Assembly (NCBI RefSeq): GCF_014203645.1
Contig: NZ_JACHJL010000019.1
Coordinates: 62,001-126,000 of the forward strand
Direction of reading: 5' to 3'
Source of the DNA: Streptomyces zagrosensis
GTDB lineage: Bacteria > Actinomycetota > Actinomycetes > Streptomycetales > Streptomycetaceae
DNA: 64,000 nucleotides
Below are positions 36,440-45,909 of the stretch, in pieces. The translations under genes and the position numbers were made by a program. Positions within the stretch are counted from its first letter, which is position 1, and each line of letters opens with the position of its first letter. The notes under the pieces are model-generated. The model searched no databases, was not told where the DNA came from, and was given only the letters and a program-made list of their open reading frames with translations.

Positions 36440-37546
36440 GTGAGCATGACGACACCTCCCGGCTGGTACGCCGACCCCGACCACCAGGGCCCCGCGCCTG
36501 CCCCGGAGCGCTGGTGGGACGGGGCCGCGTGGACCGAAAGTCGCCGCGGCGCGCCATCGGTGCACGACGCGCAGACCATGCTGTCCACCCCGAGCGCATT
36601 GAGCCCGCCACCGGCGCCACCGGGCGCACCGCCCTACGGTCAGCCCCCGCAGCAGCCCCCCGGGTTCGCGCCGGGACCGGCAGCCGGGGCACCCTACGGC
36701 CCGCCCATGCCGGGAGCAGCTCCCGGTTACCCCGGCGGGTACCCCGGTTACCCCGGTGGGCCCGACGCCGGCGGCCCGCCGCCCGGACGCGGGCGGCGCA
36801 ACGCGGTGGTTGCCACGGTGGGCGCCTTCGTGGTCGCCGCGATCGTCGCGGGCGTGGTCGTCCTTGGCGGTGACGATGGTGGGGGCGACGACAGCAACGA
36901 GGCAGGCCAGCCCAAGCCGTCATTCACCGTGCCCACCCCGGAGGAGAGCGGACCCGGCGGCGGCACCCCCACCGCGCCGAGCCAAGCCGGGGACCGGGCC
37001 ACCGACCCGGCGAACAGCATCAGCGTGCCCGTCTTGAGCCAGTGGACGGCGAACCCGCCGAACGCGGTGGGCCTCGGCATCACCACCTCGCCCTACCCCT
37101 GCCCCGACGACACCGCATCGACCTGCGTACGCGGTGGCGTCTTCTCCTTCGGCACGACCGGCAAGGGTTATCGGGCCACCACCGCCGAGGGCATAGCCAA
37201 GGAGGACATCGAGCGCAATGCCGAGGACTCCTACGGAGCGGGCCCGGGCGGCAAGCGCGCCGCGTACGGCGGCCTGAACGGACACGAGGAGCTCAAGGCG
37301 GAGCCGGTGACCGTCGCGGGCCAGTCCGGCTACCTCGTCCGCTGGAAGGCGGACACCAAGAAGGGCGACGACGGCTACGTGCAGTCCATCGCCTTCCCCG
37401 AGCCCGGCCAGGCCGCGGGCGGCCAGCAGACGATGGTCATCGTGCGGTTCGGCTTCGACGTCAGTGCCTCAGCCCCGCCGCTGTCGGCCATGGACGAGAT
37501 CGTCCAGGGCATCGAGCCGGCGGCAGGGGACGGCGAAGGGGTCTGA
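36440..37546 (+). CDS. DUF2510 membrane protein
   Basis: 368 residues. The N-terminal DUF2510 motif PGWYADPDHQGPAPAPERWWDGAAWTE is followed by a Pro/Gly-rich cytoplasmic linker (PGYPGGYPGYPGG), one transmembrane helix (NAVVATVGAFVVAAIVAGVVVLGG) and an extracytoplasmic domain of about 200 residues with a Cys pair (YPCPDDTASTC). Function is unknown; the arrangement resembles other actinobacterial surface-anchored proteins. GTG 36440 lies 6 nt after a -10 box. Confidence 0.8.
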   Translation: MSMTTPPGWYADPDHQGPAPAPERWWDGAAWTESRRGAPSVHDAQTMLSTPSALSPPPAPPGAPPYGQPPQQPPGFAPGPAAGAPYGPPMPGAAPGYPGGYPGYPGGPDAGGPPPGRGRRNAVVATVGAFVVAAIVAGVVVLGGDDGGGDDSNEAGQPKPSFTVPTPEESGPGGGTPTAPSQAGDRATDPANSISVPVLSQWTANPPNAVGLGITTSPYPCPDDTASTCVRGGVFSFGTTGKGYRATTAEGIAKEDIERNAEDSYGAGPGGKRAAYGGLNGHEELKAEPVTVAGQSGYLVRWKADTKKGDDGYVQSIAFPEPGQAAGGQQTMVIVRFGFDVSASAPPLSAMDEIVQGIEPAAGDGEGV

Positions 37547-37715
37547 CCAACCGAACAAACCGAACAAACTGAACAAGGGGTCTGAACACACGGCGCGGGC
37601 CAGGCCGCGGCGCGCCTCCATCACGCGCCCGCCCCGGCCCGCGCGCCGGCATTCCAGGGCCCGCGCGCCAGCGCTCCGAACCCGCGCGCCTGCCCGGCCC
37701 GCGCGCCAGCGCTCC
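37538..37715. repeat. Short direct repeats between converging genes
   Basis: CCGAACAAA-type units (37548-37575) lie between two copies of GGGGTCTGA, and an 18-bp direct repeat CCCGCGCGCCAGCGCTCC is found at 37660-37677 and 37698-37715. No gene seen in 37547-37765. Confidence 0.65.
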
Positions 37716-37765
37716 TGGCCCCACGAAGACACAAAAGACACAACAGGCCGCAGCAGGCTCCAGGC

Positions 37766-38980
37766 TCAAACAAACGTGTGGCCTTCGCCGCGGTACGTAG
37801 GCACCGTGTCCACCACCCGCTCGCCATCGATCAACTGCACCGCGGCAAAGCGCTCGCACAACTCCCCTGCCTTCGCGTGCCGGAACCACACCTTGTCCCC
37901 GATCAGCAGATCGTCCGCCGCCGCGCCGAGCAGCGGCGTCTGCACCTCGCCGACACCCTCGTGCGGGTCGTACCGCAGCCCGGCCGGGAAATGCGGCACC
38001 GGCAGCCGGTCGGCGCCCGCGGCGCCGGACGCGGGGTAGCCGCCACCCAGCACCGTCACCACGCCAACGCCGGGCCTGCGCACCACCGGTAGCGCGAACA
38101 GCGCAGCGGGCCGGCCGCGGAAGGACGAGTAGTGGTCGAATAGCCGTGGCACGTACAGGCCTGAGCCCGCGGCGATCTCCGTGACCGCCGCTTCCCTCGC
38201 CGTGTGCTGCACGCTGCCCGTGCCGCCGCCGTTCACGAACTCCAGGTCGGCGACCTGCCGCACGGCCCGTACCGCCGCCGCCCGGCGACCGGGCAACTCG
38301 CGCCGCGCGGCGGACTGGAGCAGCCGGATCGCCCGGGAGCGCACCGGATGCCCAGGGACGGCGTCCCCGACACCGGCGATGTGCCCCTCGTACGCCATGA
38401 GACCCACGAGCCGAAACCCGGGCCGCGCCGCGACCAAGCGGGCCAGCGCCACCAGTTGGGCGGGCTCGCGCAACGGTGAGCGCAGCGCCCCTATCCGCAG
38501 CGCGCCCCCCAGCAGCCGCAGCGAGGTGTCCCACTCCAGGCACACCCGCACCTCTTCGGTGCCGCCGCGCACGGCGTCGATCGCATCGAGCTGCACCGGG
38601 TCGTCGATCATCACCGTCACGGTGGCGGCCAACTTGGCATCGCTGGTCAGCGCCGCGTAGCCGGCGCGGTCGGCGGACGGGTAGGCAAGCAGCACATCAT
38701 CGAAACCGGATCGGGCCAGCCACAAGGACTCGGCGAGCGTAAAGCTCAGCACGCCGGCGAAACCATCCTGCCGCAGCGCCCGCTTCAGCAGCGCGCGGCA
38801 GCGCACCGACTTGGTCGCCACCCGGAGCGGCTTGCCCTGCGCCCGCCGCACCAGGTCCCGCGCGTTGGCGTCGAACGCTTGCAGGTCGACCACCGCGAGC
38901 GGTGCGTCAAGATGGGCGGTAGCCCGGTCAAGACGGGCCCGATCAACGCTCGGGGACGACCGGTGGGACCAATGGGGCAT
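37766..38980 (-). CDS. Alanine racemase-fold PLP enzyme (amino acid deaminase/aldolase-like)
   Basis: 404 residues, ATG 38980. The PLP-binding Lys is in RVATKSVR at the end of the first strand of an alanine racemase-type barrel; GGGTGSVQ and the C-terminal beta-domain (PLLGAAADDLLIGDKVWFRHAKAGELCERF) match the D-threonine aldolase/D-serine deaminase-like group. A neighbouring substrate clue is absent. D-amino acid specificity is inferred from the family. Confidence 0.82.
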   Translation of the reverse strand: MPHWSHRSSPSVDRARLDRATAHLDAPLAVVDLQAFDANARDLVRRAQGKPLRVATKSVRCRALLKRALRQDGFAGVLSFTLAESLWLARSGFDDVLLAYPSADRAGYAALTSDAKLAATVTVMIDDPVQLDAIDAVRGGTEEVRVCLEWDTSLRLLGGALRIGALRSPLREPAQLVALARLVAARPGFRLVGLMAYEGHIAGVGDAVPGHPVRSRAIRLLQSAARRELPGRRAAAVRAVRQVADLEFVNGGGTGSVQHTAREAAVTEIAAGSGLYVPRLFDHYSSFRGRPAALFALPVVRRPGVGVVTVLGGGYPASGAAGADRLPVPHFPAGLRYDPHEGVGEVQTPLLGAAADDLLIGDKVWFRHAKAGELCERFAAVQLIDGERVVDTVPTYRGEGHTFV

Positions 38981-39176
38981 AGACGCAGCTTGTCAGAGGT
39001 CATTACCGCTGGGTAGTAGGGCGCCCGGTGCGGACGGTGCCCGCTGCCCCGTAGAGTGTCGCGCACGCCATGACTGGCAGGTCAGCGGCGTGCTGTCCGG
39101 ATACGAACCGGCCTGTCCCGAAAGGCGATCGGGCGGCTCGGTCGAAGCGGGTGTCGAAGGGTGCGAGGGGGTGCAG

Positions 39177-40688
39177 GTGGGCACCGACGCGGAGTACGCA
39201 CGCGCCTCCCGCCCCACCCCACCGCACCCCCGCCCGCTCCCACCTCGGCCCACCACCCCGCCCCGAGGCTCCGTTGCCGCGTCGCCAGGGCCCGCCGCCC
39301 CCTCGGTTGGCGGCCCGTCAGGGGCCGCGAGTACGCCGGGTCATCCGTCGAACGCCGCTGCTTCGCCCCGTACTCCGGGTCTGGCAGAGGCCCCGGGGGA
39401 GCCGATCGTGACCGACCCGCCGGCGGTCGCCGGGCCGCTGGTGGCGCCGCCACGTCCGCTGACACCTCCGGGCCGCCCTCCCGCACCACGGCCACCGGTG
39501 CCAAGGCCCCCGCTGGCGGAGGCCGCCGCCCCACCGCCGTCCGTGCCGCCGACCGCGCCCGTCCCCCCTTACCCCGCCAAAGCCCCGGCTCCGGCCCCCG
39601 CGGTACCCCCGCAACCGCCGCCTCGGCCAGCAGCGCTCCCAGCACCCGCGCCCGCGCCGCCCATGCCGCCCCCACAGCCGGTGCTGCCGGTGCCGCAGCC
39701 CGCGCCGACCGTGCCGCCCGCTGCCTCGACGCTGCCGCCGCCGCGTCAGGCCCCGCCCAGTGCGACGAACACCGGGGCTCAGAACCGCAGTTCAGCACAC
39801 CGGGACAGCACATCCGCCAGCACGCTGGACAGGACGCCCGATGGTGCCGCGGCGTACGAGACAGCCATTGATCTGCGCCTCCTGGCCGACCAGGCCGCCG
39901 CTTACGGTCCCCGCCCGCGGCCCGGCCGTCGAGCGCGCGGGCCGGCGCGGACGGTGGTCGCCGTCGTCTGTGCGGTGCTGGGCATCGGACTGCTCGCCGG
40001 CGCGGTGCTGGGGAGTTGGTTCAGCCGGGACAGCGACGGCGCGCGGACGGCCGATGAGTTCGAGCACGCCCGCACCCTGTGGCGCAGCGCGCCCGTGGAC
40101 ACGTTGTTTCCCCGCACCTTGCGCGGCCCGGGTGCTGGACCGGGCGGGGCCGACCGGACGTGGACGCGGATCGCGGTCGCACCAGACAGCCGCTGCGAGG
40201 GGGCGTTCGACCCGCTGCTCGCCACCGCCCTGTCGCCGGTGGGCTGCCAGCGCCTGCTGCGTGCGACGTACACGGACGCCACCAGCACCAGCGTCACCAC
40301 GGTCGGCCTGGTCATCACGCGTTCCAACGCGGCCAAGATGCAGACGCTAAAGGAGCGCTTCCGTGCGGAACGGCTGGGCCAGCGCGGCGACCTGCTGCCC
40401 AGGTCGTACGCGGCCGAAGGCACCGTCGCCGAGGACTTCGGCGAGGCGCAGCGGGCCAGTTGGCGGCTGAGCGTACGGACCGACCTTCCGCTGATCGTGT
40501 ACGCGGTGACCGGTTTCGCCGATGGCCGCAGCATCCGCAAGCCCGAGCCCGCGGATCGGGCCGCGGCGCGTGGGGCAACCACCGACCCGGCCCAGGCGGG
40601 CCTTGGGCATGACGCGAGGGGCATTGCGGCCGGTGTGGAACGGGCGTTCCGCAAGGCCGTGGGCACCGCCGTACAGGGGGAGAGATGA
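39177..40688 (+). CDS. Proline-rich single-pass membrane protein coupled to mycosin
   Basis: 503 residues from GTG 39177 with GAGGGG upstream. The first 210 residues are extremely Pro/Ala-rich, likely disordered and cytoplasmic. A transmembrane helix follows (VVAVVCAVLGIGLLAGAVLGSWF, about 260-280), then a 200-residue extracytoplasmic domain (RCEGAFDPLLATALSPVGCQRLLRATYTDA). Its stop overlaps the start of the mycosin gene (ATGA), so the two are made together. Function unknown. The open frame further up is not supported by a ribosome site. Confidence 0.75.
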   Translation: MGTDAEYARASRPTPPHPRPLPPRPTTPPRGSVAASPGPAAPSVGGPSGAASTPGHPSNAAASPRTPGLAEAPGEPIVTDPPAVAGPLVAPPRPLTPPGRPPAPRPPVPRPPLAEAAAPPPSVPPTAPVPPYPAKAPAPAPAVPPQPPPRPAALPAPAPAPPMPPPQPVLPVPQPAPTVPPAASTLPPPRQAPPSATNTGAQNRSSAHRDSTSASTLDRTPDGAAAYETAIDLRLLADQAAAYGPRPRPGRRARGPARTVVAVVCAVLGIGLLAGAVLGSWFSRDSDGARTADEFEHARTLWRSAPVDTLFPRTLRGPGAGPGGADRTWTRIAVAPDSRCEGAFDPLLATALSPVGCQRLLRATYTDATSTSVTTVGLVITRSNAAKMQTLKERFRAERLGQRGDLLPRSYAAEGTVAEDFGEAQRASWRLSVRTDLPLIVYAVTGFADGRSIRKPEPADRAAARGATTDPAQAGLGHDARGIAAGVERAFRKAVGTAVQGER

Positions 40689-41980
40689 CCGTGCGAGCGC
40701 AGGCCCCGGCCGGCCCGGAGCGCTGCGGGCCGGCGCGGCGCGCCGCGCGTTCCCCTCGGCTACGGCGCATCACCCGCACCGCGCGCCGTCCCCTCGTGAG
40801 AGGGCTCGCCGCGATGGCCGCCGTGGGCTCCCTCGCGGCTCTCGCGCTGCTTCCGGTCGCACCAGCCCAGGCAGCCGATGGCATCAGATCCCAGGAATGG
40901 GCGCTGGATGCCATCCACGCCCCGGACGCCTGGCGGACGACCAAGGGCGAAGGCGTGACGGTCGCCGTGCTCGACACCGGAGTGGACGCCGAGCACCCCG
41001 ACCTCAAGGGGCAGGTGTTGCAGGGCAAGGACATGATCGGGTTCGGCGCTGACCGCGGTGACCCGTCGTGGGCCCGACACGGCACCGCGATGGCCGGGAT
41101 CATCGCCGGCCGCGGCCATGGCCTGGAGGGCGACGACGGGGTGGTCGGGGTCGCACCTAAAGTGAAGATCCTGCCGGTGCGGGTGATCCTCGAAGAGGGC
41201 GACCCTGCCAGGAAGAAGGCCCGCAGCGCACGCGGAGCCGCGCTCGCCGAAGGCATCCGCTGGGCCGCCGACCACGGCGCCGACGTGATCAACCTCTCGC
41301 TCGGCGACGACAGCGAGTCGGCGCACCCAGAACGCCGTGAGGACGCCGCGGTGCAGTACGCGCTGCGCCAGGGCGCCGTGGTCGTGGCGTCAGCAGGCAA
41401 CGGGGGTGAGGAAGGCGACCGGGTCTCCTACCCGGCCGCGTACCCCGGCGTGATCGCCGTGACCGCCGTGAACCGCTACGGCAGCCGCGCCGCCTTTTCC
41501 ACCCGCCGCTGGTACGCGACGATCTGCGCGCCCGGCGTGGACGTAGTCATAGCCGACCCCAACCGCCGCTACTACCAAGGCTGGGGGACCAGCGCGGCGT
41601 CCGCATTCGTCTCCGGTGCCGCCGCGCTGGTCAAGTCCGTGCATCCAGACCTCAGCCCGGTGCAGGTCAAGCGACTCCTGGCGGAGACCGCGCAGGACCG
41701 GCCCGAAGGAGGCCGCAACGACGAGATCGGAGCGGGCATGGTGGACCCGGCCGCCGCGATCAGGGCGGGGGGACGGCTGGAGGCCAAGGCCCAACTCCCC
41801 GCGCCCGTTGGCTATCCGGACCGCTACTTCGGCCGCGGGCCGGGGCCCATGCGAGCGGACGGCACTGACGAGGGGCCGAACCGGTTGGCGCTGACGGCCG
41901 GGTTCGCGGGGGCGACGCTGGTGCTCACGGCGGTGGTGCTCTGGCGCGACCGCAGAGCGGCTCCCCCCGGCTCCGCCTGA
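40685..41980 (+). CDS. Mycosin-type S8 serine protease, membrane-anchored
   Basis: Subtilisin-fold protease of 431 residues. The catalytic triad is seen in VAVLDTGVD, RHGTAMAGIIAG and GWGTSAASAFVSGAAAL. An N-terminal signal (LAAMAAVGSLAALALLPVAPAQA) and a C-terminal transmembrane helix (LTAGFAGATLVLTAVVLW) followed by Arg give the type VII secretion mycosin (MycP) layout. No esx, ecc or other type VII genes are nearby, so it may act with the upstream proline-rich protein instead. Confidence 0.88.
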   Translation: MTVRAQAPAGPERCGPARRAARSPRLRRITRTARRPLVRGLAAMAAVGSLAALALLPVAPAQAADGIRSQEWALDAIHAPDAWRTTKGEGVTVAVLDTGVDAEHPDLKGQVLQGKDMIGFGADRGDPSWARHGTAMAGIIAGRGHGLEGDDGVVGVAPKVKILPVRVILEEGDPARKKARSARGAALAEGIRWAADHGADVINLSLGDDSESAHPERREDAAVQYALRQGAVVVASAGNGGEEGDRVSYPAAYPGVIAVTAVNRYGSRAAFSTRRWYATICAPGVDVVIADPNRRYYQGWGTSAASAFVSGAAALVKSVHPDLSPVQVKRLLAETAQDRPEGGRNDEIGAGMVDPAAAIRAGGRLEAKAQLPAPVGYPDRYFGRGPGPMRADGTDEGPNRLALTAGFAGATLVLTAVVLWRDRRAAPPGSA

Positions 41981-42028
41981 CCGCCGCCCGCCCCACAGGC
42001 CAGCGCGATCGCCCCGGGCGGCCCCCGG

Positions 42029-42034
42029 TAGCCT
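42029..42034 (+). promoter_or_regulatory. -10 box for a leaderless transcript
   Basis: TAGCCT ends 6 nt before GTG 42041; no ribosome site. Confidence 0.45.
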
Positions 42035-42040
42035 CGACCC

Positions 42041-42793
42041 GTGGCGCTCAAGAACATCCCTGACCCCGGTTTCTCCGACGACGACGGCTCAGCCGATCAG
42101 CGGCTCGCCGCGGCGCTCGCCGCCTGGGCCGCCGACCCGGCCGCCGAGCCGCGCGTGCTGAGCGCGTTGGCAGGGGCGCGGCTTTTGGTGCCGGTGGTCG
42201 CCATGCTTGGCGAGGTGGAGGAGGTGCCCACCGCGGACGGGGGCACGCTGCGCCGGGAGAAGACCAGCGACATGGCCGTCCCCACGCTGGACGCGCCCGG
42301 CGGACGGCGCGCGCTACCGGCGTTCACCTCCATCGATGCGCTGGCCCGCTGGCGCCCCGACGCCAGGCCGGTGGCGGTGCCCTTGCACCAGGCGCTCCAG
42401 GCAGCCGCCCACGAGAAGGCCGACACCATCGTGCTCGATCTCGCGGGCCCGGTGACCTTTCCCCTGACCGGCCCTGCGCTGCTCGCCCTCGCCGAGGGCA
42501 GGACGAGCACCGACCCGCTGGGCGATCCGGCCGTGGCGCAGGCGCTGCGCGCCGTACTCGCTGCCGAGCCGGGCGTACTGCGGGCCCACCTCGCCGCTTC
42601 GGCGGAAGCCGACGCGGACGGCACCTTGGCCCTGACCCTGGCGGCCGATGCGCCCGCACGCGAGGTGGCCCAGCGCGTCGCCGAGGCGCTCGCCGCCGAT
42701 GAGGTACTGCGCGCCAGGCTCGTACGTGGACTGCACCTCGCCCTGCTGCCCGCACACGCCACCATCCCGGGCAAGCCCCTCTACGTCGCGTAG
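42041..42793 (+). CDS. SseB-family protein
   Basis: 250 residues. Conserved SseB features: LLVPVVAML near the N-terminus, TSDMAVPTL, LPAFTSIDALARWRPDARPVAVPLHQALQAA and the end KPLYVA. The family includes the type III secretion chaperone-like SseB domain but its role in Streptomyces is unknown. No signal or membrane segment. GTG 42041 is 6 nt after a -10 box. Confidence 0.8.
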   Translation: MALKNIPDPGFSDDDGSADQRLAAALAAWAADPAAEPRVLSALAGARLLVPVVAMLGEVEEVPTADGGTLRREKTSDMAVPTLDAPGGRRALPAFTSIDALARWRPDARPVAVPLHQALQAAAHEKADTIVLDLAGPVTFPLTGPALLALAEGRTSTDPLGDPAVAQALRAVLAAEPGVLRAHLAASAEADADGTLALTLAADAPAREVAQRVAEALAADEVLRARLVRGLHLALLPAHATIPGKPLYVA

Positions 42794-42987
42794 CGCGCGC
42801 CACCCTCGTAGCTCCGCAGCTCCGTAGCTCCGCTGTGGAGCGCGCGCACTCGCACCCTCGCAGCCACAGCCGCGCTCCCCTCGACGGTGCGGCAGCGCTT
42901 TCGCTGGATTTTCGGCGGGCGAAATGCCCAAAAACGCCCCACAATGCAACAAGGGCAGTTCACGATCATCCACGCAAGGAGAGCGTC

Positions 42988-43713
42988 ATGGAGACGAGAC
43001 TGGAGACGAGGACTGTCATCTCGGAGTTCATCGGGACGCTGCTGCTGGTGTTCTTCGCGGTGGGCTCCGCCGTCCTCGCAGCCGATTACATCGGCACCGT
43101 CGGCATCGCACTCGCCTTCGGCTTCACGCTGCTCGCCCTCGCCTACGCGCTCGGCCCGGTCTCCGGCTGCCACCTCAACCCGGCCGTGACGCTGGGCATG
43201 CTGGTGGCCCACCGCATCTCGGTACGGACCGCGATCGAATACTGGATCGCTCAAATGCTGGGCGGCATCGCGGGCGCGGCCATCTTGTTCCTGCTGGCCA
43301 AGCAGGTGCCAGGGCTCAAGACCAGCGGCGCGTTCGGCAGCAACGGCTACGGCGACCGATCGGCCGTGCACATCAACACCGGCGGTGCGTTCCTTGCCGA
43401 GGTGATGCTGACCTTCCTGTTGGTGTTCGTGGTGCTCGCGGTGACGCACAAGGTGGCCATGGTCGGCTTCGACGGGTTGCCGATCGGGCTGTCGCTGGCC
43501 GTCATCCATCTCGTGGGCATCCCGCTCACCGGTACGTCGGTGAACCCGGCCCGCAGCTTCGGCCCCGCGATCTTTGCGGGCCTCGACGCACTGGAACAGT
43601 TCTGGTTGTTCCTGGTGGCGCCCCTGGTGGGCGGCGTACTCGCGGCGGTCTGCCACCAGTTCACGCACCCGCGCGCGGGTGACCTGCTCGACCGAGAGCG
43701 CGCACTGTCCTAA
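42988..43713 (+). CDS. aqpZ: Aquaporin (AqpZ-like MIP family channel)
   Basis: Water channel of 241 residues with six transmembrane helices. The two half-helices carry HLNPAVTLG and SVNPARSFGPAI, the NPA motifs, and the Arg of the selectivity filter follows the second. ATG 42988 has AAGGAGAG upstream. The spacer before it (42794-42987) holds GTAGCTCCGCA direct repeats near 42806-42833. Narrow aquaporin rather than glycerol facilitator is inferred from the short loops. Confidence 0.9.
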   Translation: METRLETRTVISEFIGTLLLVFFAVGSAVLAADYIGTVGIALAFGFTLLALAYALGPVSGCHLNPAVTLGMLVAHRISVRTAIEYWIAQMLGGIAGAAILFLLAKQVPGLKTSGAFGSNGYGDRSAVHINTGGAFLAEVMLTFLLVFVVLAVTHKVAMVGFDGLPIGLSLAVIHLVGIPLTGTSVNPARSFGPAIFAGLDALEQFWLFLVAPLVGGVLAAVCHQFTHPRAGDLLDRERALS

Positions 43714-43875
43714 CCACCACGCCGCACACCTGCGCTCGCCCTGGCCGGCGGTGGCCCTAGCCAGCGGTGGCCCTGGCCTGAGCCGGCCTTGGCCTGCGAT
43801 GGCTCTTGGCCTGCGGCGAGCCGGGCCAGACGGGAGCTTGCCGGACCGAACAGGCGTCGGTCCGGCGCCCTGCCG

Positions 43876-44259
43876 TCAGCCGCCGAAGACCGGCCCCGTG
43901 AACTTCTCGCCCGGCCCTTGGCCCGGCTCGTCCGGAACCACCGACGCCTCGCGGAACGCGAGTTGCAGGGACTTCAGCCCATCCCGCAGCGGGGCCGCGT
44001 GGTAGGAGCCGACCTCGGTGGCGCTCGCGGTCACCAGGCCCGCCAGGGCGGTGATCAGCTTGCGTGCCTCGTCCAGATCCTTGTGCTCGGGGGACTCCTC
44101 GGCGAGCCCCAGGTTGACCGCGGCAGCGCTCATCAGATGCACCGCGACCGTCGTGATCACCTCGACCGCGGGCACGTCCGCGATATCGCGGGTCATCGTG
44201 TTGAAGTCCGGGGTCTCGCCCGGGTCCGGGTTCGGCTGCTGGGCGTCGGCGTCGCTCAT
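43876..44259 (-). CDS. DUF1844 protein
   Basis: 127 residues, start ATG 44259. DUF1844 signature DVPAVEVITTVAVHLMSAAAVNLGL and DLDEARKLITALAGLVTA; acidic Pro-rich ends. Usually found beside infC in actinobacteria, as here in divergent order. Function not known. Small and soluble. Confidence 0.85.
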   Translation of the reverse strand: MSDADAQQPNPDPGETPDFNTMTRDIADVPAVEVITTVAVHLMSAAAVNLGLAEESPEHKDLDEARKLITALAGLVTASATEVGSYHAAPLRDGLKSLQLAFREASVVPDEPGQGPGEKFTGPVFGG

Positions 44260-44936
44260 GGCTCTCTCGTCTGTCGGGGGTCGTCTGTCAGATTGTTTGG
44301 CTGGCGGGTGCTGGCTGTCAGGTGCCGGCTGGCGGGTGCCGCCCCCGAACGCATGGCACGGTGGCCGTACGCGCGGCGGTGCGGTTGGTGGTCCCATCGA
44401 TGGTCCGTACGAATCGTACGAGTAAAGCCCCAGCCCACCCCGCCTGCGTGGGTGTGGAACCTCCACGCAGGGTGGCGCGCGTCCACTGGCTCGCCCGATG
44501 GGGCCTGGCGCTGAGGAGGTCGGTCCATGGCGGTGGCTGACGCCGGCTAATGCCGGCTCACGGGGAAACGGCCGCTGAACAGTGGTGGGCGGCAGGGGGT
44601 AGCGACGGGCGGCGGCCGTGGCGCGGTTGGTGTAGTCTAGAAAGCGACCGGCTGGACATTCGTATGCCCAGCCCACAAGTGGAGGCTCCGACTCTCCCAC
44701 CTGGCTGGCCTTTCGGGCTAGCGGGTCCCCGGTCTGGCAGGGCCCGTCGTTCCGTACGGACGACGTGGAGCTGTCTGATGCGCCCCGCGGTGACTCCGCA
44801 GCGGTGCTCCGGAAGTGAGGAGCCCGCCTGTGTCCCGTTTGGGGCGTTTTGTGCGTCTCGACGTGGTGGTCACACCGAAAAATGACGTTACGCGGCTGTC
44901 CGCCAGGCGGCCGTGTGGTGCAACTGAGGAGGCCCC
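44260..44936. other. 677-bp divergent spacer and infC leader
   Basis: No gene supported. It holds GGCTGGCGGGTGC direct repeats (44300-44345), a perfect palindrome CGTACGA-A-TCGTACG (44406-44420), and a hairpin CCTGCGTGG/CCACGCAGG (44443-44451 with 44463-44471). A possible -10 TAGTCT lies near 44633, giving an mRNA leader of up to about 300 nt before infC. Such a leader would suit translational or transcriptional autocontrol, but no known motif was recognised. Confidence 0.5.
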
Positions 44937-45587
44937 ATCAGCGCCGAGCCCCGCATCAACGACCGGATTCGCGTCCCCGAGGTGCGACTCGTAGGTCCCA
45001 GCGGCGAGCAAGTTGGCATCGTCCCGCTTGCTAAGGCCCTGGAGCTTGCGCAGGAATACGACCTCGATCTGGTTGAGGTCGCGGCGACCGCACGTCCGCC
45101 GGTCTGCAAGCTTATGGACTACGGAAAGTTCAAGTACGAGTCGGCCATGAAGGCCCGTGAGGCGCGCAAGAACCAGGCGCACACGGTCATCAAGGAGATG
45201 AAGCTCCGGCCGAAGATCGACCCGCACGACTATGACACCAAAAAGGGTCACGTCGTTCGGTTCCTCAAGCAGGGCGACAAGGTCAAGATCACGATCATGT
45301 TCCGTGGTCGCGAGCAGTCCCGGCCGGAACTCGGCTTCCGACTGCTTCAGCGGCTCGCGGAGGATGTCCAGGACCTCGGTTTCATTGAGTCGAACCCGAA
45401 GCAGGACGGCCGCAACATGATCATGGTTCTCGGCCCGCACAAGAAGAAGACCGAAGCCATGGCCGAAGCCCGTGAGGCGCAGGCAGCTCGCAAGGCGGAA
45501 CGCCAAGGCACCTCGGACGCGCCCGCTGAGCAGCAGTCCGCTGAGCAGTCTGTTGAGCAGCCCGCCGAAGAGCCGGCCGAAGCCTGA
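44937..45587 (+). CDS. infC: Translation initiation factor IF-3 starting at ATC
   Basis: 216 residues. SAEPRINDRIRVPEVRLVGPSGEQVG and DYGKFKYESA identify IF-3; the C-terminal domain (KVKITIMFRGREQSRPELG, VLGPHKKK) and an acidic Glu/Gln-rich tail follow. The frame is closed by a TGA at 44925 and has no ATG, GTG or TTG before GTG 44982, which would remove the first 15 conserved residues. ATC 44937 has GAGGAGG 4 nt upstream. A rare AUU/AUC start is the hallmark of IF-3 autoregulation, where IF-3 rejects its own codon. It heads the infC-rpmI-rplT operon. Confidence 0.95.
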   Translation: MSAEPRINDRIRVPEVRLVGPSGEQVGIVPLAKALELAQEYDLDLVEVAATARPPVCKLMDYGKFKYESAMKAREARKNQAHTVIKEMKLRPKIDPHDYDTKKGHVVRFLKQGDKVKITIMFRGREQSRPELGFRLLQRLAEDVQDLGFIESNPKQDGRNMIMVLGPHKKKTEAMAEAREAQAARKAERQGTSDAPAEQQSAEQSVEQPAEEPAEA

Positions 45588-45711
45588 TCGTGGCGGCCTG
45601 AGCCCGAGGCCGCCGCCCCCGGGGCCCGCCCCGGAATTCCCTACTGAACGAGCTGACGCTCCCGCATGCTTCCAGGCCGCGGAGCGCCCCCGACGAGGAG
45701 AGAACGGCGAC

Positions 45712-45906
45712 ATGCCGAAGAACAAGACGCACAGTGGTGCCAGCAAGCGCTTCAAGATCACCGGCTCCGGCAAGGTGCTCCGCCAGCGTGCCGGTCGCCG
45801 CCACCTTCTCGAGCACAAGCCGTCCACGCTGACGCGCCGCCTCGCAGGAACCGTCGAGCTGGCCCCGGGCGACGCCAAGAAGATCAAGAAGCTTCTCGGC
45901 AAGTGA
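45712..45906 (+). CDS. rpmI: 50S ribosomal protein L35
   Basis: 64 residues, basic (PKNKTHSGASKRFKITGSGKVLRQRAGRRHLLEHK); full length for L35. ATG 45712 with GAGGAGAG upstream. Part of the infC-rpmI-rplT operon. Confidence 0.97.
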   Translation: MPKNKTHSGASKRFKITGSGKVLRQRAGRRHLLEHKPSTLTRRLAGTVELAPGDAKKIKKLLGK

Positions 45907-45909
45907 CGC

